Of a stretch of DNA of 21,568 nucleotides, positions 15,277-21,568 are shown piece by piece. The position numbers and the translations under genes are program-made. The first letter of the stretch is position 1. Each line of letters begins with the position of its first letter. The notes under the pieces were generated by a model, which worked only from the letters and a program-made list of their open reading frames with translations, had not been told where the DNA came from and did no database searches. Source of the DNA: Chloroflexota bacterium (GTDB taxonomy: Bacteria > Chloroflexota > Anaerolineae > Promineifilales > Promineifilaceae); the NCBI GenBank assembly GCA_020353135.1, contig CP070688.1, positions 4,351,539 to 4,373,106 of the forward strand. The letters run 5' to 3'.

Positions 15277-15777
15277 CTAGATCGCCTCACTCCTCCGCTC
15301 CAGCAGCGCCACATCCCGCCACTGGCCGTTCAACTGGCCCAGCCTTTCCCGTATTCCCACCACTCTGAAGCCGCTGGCCAGGTGAACGCCTATGCTGGCC
15401 TTGTTTTCCGGGAAGATACCTGCTTGCAAGGTCCAGATGCCCGCGTCCTCCGAGCGCTCGATCAATTCCTTCAGCAACGCCTTCCCCAAACCCCGGCCGC
15501 GGTAAGCCTCGGCCACGTATACGCTGACCTCGGCCACGCCGCCATAGACGCAGCGGTCCGACACCGGGCTCAAAGCCGCCCACCCGGCGATCCGGTCGCC
15601 TGATCTCGTTACCAGGCGAGGCACCGGTAGATGGTTTTCATCCCACGCTTGCCAGTCGGGCGCCTCGGTCTCGAAAGTGGCCAGCCCGGTGGCGATGCCC
15701 TCGACGTAGATAGCTCGCACGGCCGGCCACTCCGTGACCGACATTTCCTCGATCCGGTAATCACTTTCCTTGTTCAT
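15277..15777 (-). CDS. GNAT acetyltransferase, phosphinothricin/methionine-sulfoximine acetyltransferase-like
   Basis: The protein has 166 residues. The N-terminal YVEGIATGLATFETEAPDW is the hallmark of the Pat/YncA (MnaT) branch of GNATs, whose members acetylate the amino group of phosphinothricin, methionine sulfoximine or similar glutamate analogues. Motif A is visible as VAEVSVYVAEAYRGRGLGKALL. The C-terminal ENKASIGVHLASGFRVVGIRE matches the acetyl-CoA/substrate end of the family, and GQLNGQWRDVALLER is its usual finish. No Shine-Dalgarno precedes the ATG; instead a TATAAT lies 9-14 nt upstream, which suggests a leaderless mRNA. It converges on the nuclease gene and its terminator. Substrate specificity is inferred from the family only. 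Confidence 0.88.
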   Translation of the reverse strand: MNKESDYRIEEMSVTEWPAVRAIYVEGIATGLATFETEAPDWQAWDENHLPVPRLVTRSGDRIAGWAALSPVSDRCVYGGVAEVSVYVAEAYRGRGLGKALLKELIERSEDAGIWTLQAGIFPENKASIGVHLASGFRVVGIRERLGQLNGQWRDVALLERRSEAI

Positions 15778-15785
15778 GGAATTCT

Positions 15786-15791
15786 ATTATA
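15786..15791 (-). promoter_or_regulatory. -10 element for a leaderless GNAT transcript
   Basis: TATAAT on the minus strand ends 8 nt before the ATG at 15777. A start site 6-8 nt downstream of the -10 would put transcription within about 3 nt of the start codon. No clear -35 is seen at 16-18 nt. Confidence 0.45.
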
Positions 15792-16041
15792 CTCGTGCGG
15801 TTATTTTGGCCTATTGGTAGGCAGCAACTGCTGCAACAGTTTAAAAACCTGGGTTGCCACTCCTCCTCTCCGCGATGTCACTCGACCATCGACCGTCCCG
15901 GACGCCGAACGGCCGGCTGCTCGCCAAAGAGGGAAAATGGCTTTGCCCTGCACCTGTTATCTGATTGGCTCACCCGCCGGTGATGCCACCGTCGGCCCCT
16001 TGACAATGTAACGCTCAGCGCCATCGACTGGCCGCTGACCA

Positions 16042-16065
16042 CTGAAAGCTGACGGCTGAAAGCTA
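16042..16065 (+). repeat. 24-nt intergenic repeat, copy 2
   Basis: This sequence is identical to 1497-1520. It lies 46 nt before the ATG of the META lipoprotein and continues into further spaced AGCT units (AAGCTATAAGCTAACAGCTT, 16074-16093) that end at the ribosome binding site. Confidence 0.85.
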
Positions 16066-16111
16066 AATCCTACAAGCTATAAGCTAACAGCTTAGGAGAC
16101 CGTATCTGATC

Positions 16112-19100
16112 ATGAATAAGCAACGTAAGATCTGGAAACTACTCATCGCATTTCTGGCCCTGGCGTTGGTTCTCGCCGCTTGCAGCCAGGAAGAAGATCC
16201 GACTGCCACGCCTGCTCCGCCTGAACCCACGGCCGCTCCCGAGGCGGAGCCAGAACCGACGGCCGCGCCCGAAGAGGCCGAACCGGCCGGTGAGGCCCCT
16301 GAGATCAGCCAGCCCATCTATCTTTGGGGCGAAGTGGCCGACCGCATCTGGGTGCTTGTCGGCTACGGTGATGCCGCCAACCCGACCGTCGTCGAGGAAG
16401 GCATAGTCATCACCGCCAACTTCAGCAGTTCCGAAGGCCAGGTTGCCGGGACCGCCGGCTGCAACAACTACTTCACCGCCTACGAGTCGACCGATGACGG
16501 CGGATTGACCATTAGCGGCCCCATTGGGGTTACCATGATGGCCTGCGAAAGCGGCATGGAAGAAGAAGCCGCTTATCTTGGCGCCCTGGAAACGGTCACC
16601 GGCTGGACCCTGACGGAGGAGGGTCGCCTGGAATTGGCCTATGATTCCGGCCAACCTTATGATGAGAAGCTGACCTACGTCCAGGGTGAAACGCCGCTGA
16701 CCGGCACTACCTGGCAGCTCGTTTCCTTTGGCGATCCCGATGATCCGCAATCGTTGGCGGAAGGCACTTCTATCACCGCCGAATTCGTCGCCGAGACCGA
16801 CACCACCGGCACTGTGGGCGGTAACGCCACCTGCAATAGCTATACGACCGCCTACACGATCGACGGCGACAACATCACCTTTGGCCCGATTGGCACGACC
16901 CGAATGATGTGCCCGGTCGGCGCTGACCAGGAGACCGCCTATCTCGCTGCATTGGAGACCGCCCAGACCTACCAGATCGTCGGCCCCAACATGCAGATCA
17001 CCTACGATGGCGGCGTGCTCAACTACACTTCGCTCAGCCTGCCCCTGGAGAACGTGCTCTGGCAGGCCCTGGTGCTGAACGGCCAGCCAATACCGCCTGA
17101 AGTCGAGATCACGGCCCTGTTCAACCCCAGCGAAGAAGCCGGAACCGGCACGGTGAGCGGCAGCTCCGGCTGCAACAGCTTCAACACCGGCTACGAGACC
17201 GACCCCGACACCGGCGCCTTGACCATCTCCGGCCCGATGGCCACGACTAGGGCCATGTGCCGCAGCGAGGAGTTGACCAATCTGGAAAACGCCTACTTGG
17301 CCGCCCTGGAGACGGCCGAGAGCTACGACATCCTGGGCGACCAGTTGGTTATCCATACCGGAAGCGGCGACATCTTCTACACCGCCGACCGCGAACCGCT
17401 GCTGGGCACCTTGTGGGCGCTGATTTCCATTGGCGACTTCAATGATCCCCAGCCGCCGGTGGAAGGCAGCAACTTCACCGCCCAGTTCAGCCGCTTGCCT
17501 ACGTTGCCTTCGGGCACTGTGGTTGGCCAAACGGGCTGCAACGACTACAACGCAACCTTCACCGCCAACCTGAATGAGATCAAGATCAACCTGCCCTCGA
17601 AAACCCAGAACCAGGAGTGTCCGGGCGGCGCTGCTCATTTCGAGCAGGAACAACAATTCTTCCTGGGTCTGAATTCGGCCACCGATTACCGGATCCTGGG
17701 CGACGTGCTGCAGATTCCCTACGGCGAAGGTGATGCCCGGCAAGTCATGAACTTCGAGGCCACCGAGCCGCCGGCCGAGACGGTCATCGACCTGACCCCG
17801 CTGGACAACACTTTCTGGTACCTGGCTTCCTTCAACGGCAACCCCCTGGTACCCGGTACGGAGATTACCGCCGGCTTCAACATCAACGACGATGGCATTA
17901 CCGGTGTCATCAGCGGCTCGGGCGGCTGTAACGCCTACAACGCTGCGATCAGCGAGAATTTCGGCATTGGCCCTATCGCCTCCACCCGCAAAGCCTGCGC
18001 CCAACCGGTGATGGAACAAGAAGGCGGCTACTTCGATTGGCTGAGCAATGCCTATGACTATGACCGGGCCGGCGATCAGCTCCTGATCTCCACCGCCCAC
18101 GGCGTCTTGGTCTACAACAGCACCCCGGTCCTGGACCAGTCGCTGGAATTGCAAAGCGCGACCTGGTACCTGGTTTCGGTGGGCACACTGCAAGCCGTGC
18201 CCGGCAGCAACTCCACCGCCTTGTTCGCTTCCGACGGCTCCAGCCTCAGCGGCGCGACAGGTTGCAACGACTTTAACGGGTCATACAAGACCGAGCCCGG
18301 CAACAAGCTGACCATCAGTGGCCTGACGACCACCCGGGCGGCCTGCACCACCGAAGCCCTGGCCAAGCAGGAAGAAGCGCTATTGATATTCCTGCCTTCG
18401 GCCGTCAGCTACACCGTCAGCGGCACGTCGATGCAGATCCAGACTGTCGACGGCAGCGTGATCAATTACACTTCCATCCCGCCGGCCCAGCCCCTGGGAC
18501 CGACGGCCGTGATCAGCGGCCCGACCCAGGCCGATATGGGCGAAGTCCTGACCTTTGACGGCTCTGGTTCCACCGCCGGCTCGACGCCCATCGTCAGCTA
18601 TGTCTGGGACATGGGCGACGGCGCTGTCCTTTCGGGCCCGATCGTGCAGTACAGCTACAGCGCGGCCGGCGCCTTTACAGTCCAGCTGACCGTCGTCGAC
18701 CAGGCCGGCCTGTCTAGTACGGCCAGCCAGTCAGTGCAGGTGCGGCCGGTAGCAGAGGTGGTACCGCCCACGGCCGTCATCGAAGGGCCGGCCGCGGCCT
18801 TTGTCGGCGAGTCGGTCACTTTCAGCGCCGCCAATTCAGAGCCGGGCACCGGCGCCATTGCCTCCTACCAGTGGCAATCCGGCGACGGCAACAATACTGG
18901 CCCGGTGCCTGACAGTACCTTCACCACCATCTACTCAGCGCCTGGCATCTACTACCCCTCGGTAACGGTCGTCGACGCCAACGGCTTGAGCGACAGTGCC
19001 AACACGGCCATCACCATCAACGGCAACCTGGAAGGCATCGATTGGATCTTGGCCGGTACCCTCGAGGGAACCACCATCTCCTTGCAGTTCGCCAATGGCA

Positions 19101-19378
19101 TCCTGTCAGGCTTCGCCGGCTGCAACACTTACAGCGGCACGTACACCACCCCGTCCCCGGGCACGATATCAGTTGGCCCGATCAGCAGCACCCAGGCCCT
19201 ATGCTCGGAGGAGATCATGACCCAGGAACAGACCTATCTGACCAGCCTGGGCACGGCCAGCGCCTATACCATTAGTGGTAACGCGCTGACCATGACGACC
19301 GCTAGCGGCCCGTTGGTCTTCAATGCCGCCGTGGCCACCATCCAGCCTGTGCCGGCGCCAGCGCCAGCAGGCAACTGA
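16112..19378 (+). CDS. Large lipoprotein with seven META domains and two PKD domains
   Basis: The protein has 1088 residues. A lipoprotein signal peptide (MNKQRKIWKLLIAFLALALV, lipobox LAAC, lipidated C24) leads into a Pro/Ala/Glu/Thr-rich linker (about 28-66). Six META (DUF306-like, HslJ-type) domains follow, with CN motifs near residues 116, 240, 353, 476, 605 and 717. Two PKD domains (about 797-879 and 886-970; PTAVISGP, VWDMGDG) come next, then a seventh META domain (GCNTY near 1003). Each META copy keeps a leading W, a CN(x)Y/F cysteine, a second cysteine (as in TRMMC), and a YL..L helix, so each may form a disulfide. An acidic Pro/Ala tail ends it. META proteins are linked to stress and heat-shock tolerance or adhesion; PKD domains mediate surface or polysaccharide binding. 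It is presumably a surface-anchored adhesin or binding protein. AGGAG lies 13 nt before the ATG. Confidence 0.92.
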   Translation: MNKQRKIWKLLIAFLALALVLAACSQEEDPTATPAPPEPTAAPEAEPEPTAAPEEAEPAGEAPEISQPIYLWGEVADRIWVLVGYGDAANPTVVEEGIVITANFSSSEGQVAGTAGCNNYFTAYESTDDGGLTISGPIGVTMMACESGMEEEAAYLGALETVTGWTLTEEGRLELAYDSGQPYDEKLTYVQGETPLTGTTWQLVSFGDPDDPQSLAEGTSITAEFVAETDTTGTVGGNATCNSYTTAYTIDGDNITFGPIGTTRMMCPVGADQETAYLAALETAQTYQIVGPNMQITYDGGVLNYTSLSLPLENVLWQALVLNGQPIPPEVEITALFNPSEEAGTGTVSGSSGCNSFNTGYETDPDTGALTISGPMATTRAMCRSEELTNLENAYLAALETAESYDILGDQLVIHTGSGDIFYTADREPLLGTLWALISIGDFNDPQPPVEGSNFTAQFSRLPTLPSGTVVGQTGCNDYNATFTANLNEIKINLPSKTQNQECPGGAAHFEQEQQFFLGLNSATDYRILGDVLQIPYGEGDARQVMNFEATEPPAETVIDLTPLDNTFWYLASFNGNPLVPGTEITAGFNINDDGITGVISGSGGCNAYNAAISENFGIGPIASTRKACAQPVMEQEGGYFDWLSNAYDYDRAGDQLLISTAHGVLVYNSTPVLDQSLELQSATWYLVSVGTLQAVPGSNSTALFASDGSSLSGATGCNDFNGSYKTEPGNKLTISGLTTTRAACTTEALAKQEEALLIFLPSAVSYTVSGTSMQIQTVDGSVINYTSIPPAQPLGPTAVISGPTQADMGEVLTFDGSGSTAGSTPIVSYVWDMGDGAVLSGPIVQYSYSAAGAFTVQLTVVDQAGLSSTASQSVQVRPVAEVVPPTAVIEGPAAAFVGESVTFSAANSEPGTGAIASYQWQSGDGNNTGPVPDSTFTTIYSAPGIYYPSVTVVDANGLSDSANTAITINGNLEGIDWILAGTLEGTTISLQFANGILSGFAGCNTYSGTYTTPSPGTISVGPISSTQALCSEEIMTQEQTYLTSLGTASAYTISGNALTMTTASGPLVFNAAVATIQPVPAPAPAGN

Positions 19379-19392
19379 CGCCGATTGTTTTT

Positions 19393-19421
19393 AGGAACCA
19401 GGTGTGTCTCACCTGGTTCCT
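19393..19421 (+). repeat. Perfect hairpin after the META lipoprotein
   Basis: The arm AGGAACCAGGTG, a TGTCT loop and the exact complement give a 12-bp stem starting 15 nt after the stop. No U-tract follows; a T5 run precedes it. It may be a 3'-end stabiliser or a weak terminator. Confidence 0.7.
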
Positions 19422-19433
19422 GGGATGAGATGT

Positions 19434-19473
19434 AACAGAGGGGACGCGGTTGAACGCCGCGTCCCCTACTGTT
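19434..19473 (+). repeat. Second perfect hairpin after the META lipoprotein
   Basis: The core arms AGGGGACGCGG (19439-19449) and its complement (19457-19467) form 11 bp around a 7-nt loop. The stem extends by 5 bp (AACAG/CTGTT) across a single bulged A. No U-tract follows. With the hairpin 17 nt upstream it forms a tandem structure at the probable transcript end. Confidence 0.7.
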
Positions 19474-19514
19474 GTCCGCGTGACATCCCCGCTAGCTTAC
19501 CCACACTGATTACA

Positions 19515-19520
19515 TATAAT
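19515..19520 (+). promoter_or_regulatory. -10 element, probable promoter of the M64 gene
   Basis: A perfect TATAAT lies 84 nt before the first plausible start of the M64 gene. No good -35 occurs at 16-18 nt, and the TGACAT at 19481 is too far away. Confidence 0.35.
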
Positions 19521-19603
19521 ACCCGCTAAACCTCATTCGTTATCTGGTTCAGGTTCTTTCCTGTCGATCCCGCCGTTTTGAAGTTGACGGGCTCAGGCTG
19601 GAG

Positions 19604-21568
19604 TTGGATCTGAAAGATGCGGGGAGCAGGAGAAATCGCATCTATCATCGTTCGCGCTGGTTGGTAATTACTATAATTGGCGTCTATCTCCTGTTGACCT
19701 GTTTGCTGCTCCTTCTTTCTGATGCGAGCCGGGCGCATGGGCGGGCGAACCCTGGCCCACAGGGCCCGCCAGGTGGGCGTTCCCCGGTCTCCGCCGGCCG
19801 AACCCCGACTGAAGGGCGCTACACCACTGCTTCCCTCAATACTGGAGATGGCTCCGTTGCCCAGGGCCCGATTTCGGTAGTCGCGAGAGAAGTTGACTCT
19901 CTTGATTCCCAATACCAGAACGGGCAGCCAACTCATTACATCGTGTTTGAAATGCGGCCTGATGGCAGCATCCATCCCCTTCACTATCGGCTGGTCAATC
20001 TGGGCATAAACTTGGATGCCCTCGACGATCGCGAACTGGCCGGCCAACTGCACCAGCCTGAACGAAATTCTCGGCAGCTTGTAGTTGCCCTGCAATCCGG
20101 TCAGGGGGAGACTATATACCAAAATACGGTTCGAGTACCGTTATGGCTTCGCGGCGAGTTTCACGCCGGGGATCCAACGCTTTCAAGCGCTGCTATCGAC
20201 GCTCATCACTTCCCTTTGTTAAGACCCGTTTTTGTCGTGCGCGTTCCAGCCGTCGCCGGCGCGTCTCTCGTGTTGAGCGACAATCAATTAAGGACCCTGG
20301 CCACGTTTGATCTCGATCAATTGGCCCAGGATACGCCCTTTATTCATTTTGCTAAGCGGCCGCGGCCGCTTAGCGCCCTCTCCAGCGGCCGTTCAGACAA
20401 TCGGGTAGATATCCTCTTTTTGGGTGATGGCTACACCGAGACGCAACAGGCTAAATTTTCTTCTGACGTGGCTGGCATCGCCGCGGACTTCTTCGACATT
20501 TCGCCACTGGCGGAGTATGCCAACTTCGTCATCACCCATTCGCTCTTTGTAACTTCGGCCCAGGCCGGAGCCGACCATCCTCTCTACCAGGATGGTTGCC
20601 AGAGCTCATCTTGCTGCGCTGATACGGCCATGTTGTCCGACCCGCTGCAAGGGACCTTTGTGAACACGGCATTTGATGCCCGGTACTGCACCAACAACAT
20701 CCACCGGCTTCTGACCGTTAACTTCAGCAAAGTCCTGGCCGCCGCCGCTGCCGTTCCGGAATGGGATGAAATAATCGTGGTCGTCAACGATCCAACCTAC
20801 GGGGGCGCGGGTGGCTCTTTTTCGGTTGTCTCGACCCACGCCAGCGCCACTCGCATCGCTCAGCATGAATATGGCCACTCCTTTGTAGGCCTGGCCGATG
20901 AATATGAGACGCCATTCCCTGGATTTCCGGCCTGCAGCGACCTCGGCGGGCCGCCTTGCGAAGTCAATGTGACCGACATAGTGACCCGCAGCCTGATCAA
21001 ATGGAGTCCGTGGATCAGCGCCGTAACGCCGATCCCAACCGAGCCAGAATTTGATCCGCTATTTGCCGATGCCGTCGGGCTCTTTGAGGGCGCCCGGTAC
21101 CATTCGGCCGGCATACATCGTTCCGGCCAGAGTTGCATCATGCGCGCTTTGGGTAGGCCTTTTTGCCAGGTTCCGAGTCAAGCATATGTGCTTAGACTGT
21201 ATGATGGCGGCTGGGGCGTCCCTTCCTTAGGTATTGACTTGATCGAACCGGGTTCAGCCGCGCCTGAGGAAGCCGTGATCCAACTCTGGTATCCCAAGAG
21301 TCAGGTATTTGAGGCCGAGATCTTGCAGCCGGCCGGCGGACCGCCGATAGATATTCGCTGGAGCGTGGACGGCGTTCAGGATCTGCTGGCGTCGACCGGC
21401 GCCTTTACCTACAGGCCGGTTGCTTCAGATGTGGGTCGCAGCCGTCTGGTGCACTTGAGGGTTCGCGATACGACCTCCCTTGTCCATCCGGCGATGGCCG
21501 GCTCGTCGCTCGAGAGCAACCGCTTTTGGAGACTCTTCGTCAACGCCGCGCCCGTCGATATCGGCGTC
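19604..21568 (+). CDS. Secreted IgA-peptidase-like metallopeptidase M64, partial (C-terminus beyond window)
   Basis: The frame is open from 19520 to the right edge. A signal peptide is clear (RSRWLVITIIGVYLLLTCLL, then SDASRAHG). An N-terminal domain (HYIVFEMRPDGSIHPLHYRLV) precedes the M64 catalytic domain, which begins with NRVDILFLGDGYTETQQAKF. The zinc site HEYGHSFVGLADEY is near residue 421, with its two histidines, catalytic Glu and the family's DEY. CIMRALGRPFCQVPSQAYVLRL is the usual distal part, and a C-terminal beta domain (VIQLWYPKSQVFEAEILQP) runs off the window. It is predicted to be an exported protease. The start is unsolved: the first in-frame ATG (about 19952) lies beyond the signal peptide. 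TTG 19604 is used here; an ATC at 19640 has a better-spaced AGGAG (7 nt) and gives a textbook signal peptide. Confidence 0.88.
   Translation, partial: MDLKDAGSRRNRIYHRSRWLVITIIGVYLLLTCLLLLLSDASRAHGRANPGPQGPPGGRSPVSAGRTPTEGRYTTASLNTGDGSVAQGPISVVAREVDSLDSQYQNGQPTHYIVFEMRPDGSIHPLHYRLVNLGINLDALDDRELAGQLHQPERNSRQLVVALQSGQGETIYQNTVRVPLWLRGEFHAGDPTLSSAAIDAHHFPLLRPVFVVRVPAVAGASLVLSDNQLRTLATFDLDQLAQDTPFIHFAKRPRPLSALSSGRSDNRVDILFLGDGYTETQQAKFSSDVAGIAADFFDISPLAEYANFVITHSLFVTSAQAGADHPLYQDGCQSSSCCADTAMLSDPLQGTFVNTAFDARYCTNNIHRLLTVNFSKVLAAAAAVPEWDEIIVVVNDPTYGGAGGSFSVVSTHASATRIAQHEYGHSFVGLADEYETPFPGFPACSDLGGPPCEVNVTDIVTRSLIKWSPWISAVTPIPTEPEFDPLFADAVGLFEGARYHSAGIHRSGQSCIMRALGRPFCQVPSQAYVLRLYDGGWGVPSLGIDLIEPGSAAPEEAVIQLWYPKSQVFEAEILQPAGGPPIDIRWSVDGVQDLLASTGAFTYRPVASDVGRSRLVHLRVRDTTSLVHPAMAGSSLESNRFWRLFVNAAPVDIGV
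20351..20374. repeat. Perfect 24-bp palindrome inside the M64 gene
   Basis: The arm GCTAAGCGGCCG is followed directly by its complement. It encodes part of the AKRPRPLSAL stretch just before the catalytic domain and contains two overlapping GCGGCCGC octamers. Confidence 0.7.

Larger units (their letters stand above)
15778..16111. other. Divergent intergenic region, GNAT / META lipoprotein
   Basis: These 334 nt hold the -10 element of the GNAT gene, a TTGACA (16000-16005) without a -10 partner, and the AGCT-type repeat tract 16031-16093 with the second copy of the 24-nt repeat. No terminator or RNA gene was recognised. Confidence 0.55.

Noticed and set aside
16139..18193. Antisense open frame of 684 codons opposite the META lipoprotein
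   Set aside because: It is created by the codon bias of the real gene on the other strand. Its translation has no domain or signal, and no ribosome binding site was found. The sense protein has seven recognisable domains.
19526..20122. 198-codon minus-strand frame at the start of the M64 gene
   Set aside because: It overlaps the signal peptide and N-terminal domain of the M64 peptidase in antisense and shows no recognisable feature.

Overview
The window looks like a chromosomal segment of a moderately GC-rich, free-living bacterium. Its features fit Chloroflexota (Anaerolineae-like): a lipobox lipoprotein built from META domains, secreted multidomain exoenzymes, glycine-zipper DUF1269 proteins, and short AGCT-type intergenic repeats. 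The taxon is an inference, because no rRNA or other phylogenetic marker is present. I saw no phage, IS element, CRISPR array, tRNA or rRNA.

Layout. (1) 1-1051 (-): 5' part of a secreted reprolysin-like zinc metalloprotease, cut by the window edge, with an extended -10 promoter. (2) 1541-2910 (+): a GNAT acetyltransferase and a DUF1355-type glutamine-amidotransferase-like protein; the latter overlaps tail to tail with a PhoD-like phosphatase (2900-4306, -), which follows an AMMECR1-domain protein (4381-5013, -). (3) 5214-6110 (+): a beta-propeller-like gene with a good promoter but broken by an in-frame TAA, followed by a MOSC-domain protein (6188-6619, +). (4) 6671-12072 (-): a same-strand run of membrane and stress-type genes. 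In transcription order it holds a DUF1269 protein, a PRC-barrel/DUF1269 fusion, another DUF1269 protein, a two-TM small protein, a short VTT/DedA-like protein, a decayed alkaline-phosphatase-family gene, a one-TM small protein and an AI-2E-family permease. (5) 12780-15155 (+): a secreted endonuclease/exonuclease/phosphatase-fold nuclease with a strong intrinsic terminator, then a convergent phosphinothricin-acetyltransferase-like GNAT (15277-15777, -) that looks leaderless. (6) 16112-19378 (+): a large lipoprotein with seven META domains and two PKD domains, followed by two hairpins. (7) about 19604-21568 (+): a secreted IgA-peptidase-like M64 metallopeptidase, cut by the right edge and lacking an ATG start.

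How the genes fit together. Five products act, or probably act, outside the cytoplasm on polymers (two metallopeptidases, a nuclease and a surface lipoprotein) or on phosphate esters (PhoD-like, though it shows no signal peptide). This suggests scavenging of extracellular protein, DNA and phosphate. The central minus-strand run looks like a membrane-homeostasis or stress module: three DUF1269 copies, two small TM proteins, a VTT-like protein and an AI-2E permease. No gene in it can be given a precise substrate from sequence alone.

The clearest anomalies are two genes with in-frame TAA codons in otherwise continuous homology, the META7-PKD2 architecture, the DUF1269/PRC-barrel cluster, an exact 24-nt intergenic repeat in front of two unrelated genes, several perfect palindromes, and the missing start codon of the M64 gene.
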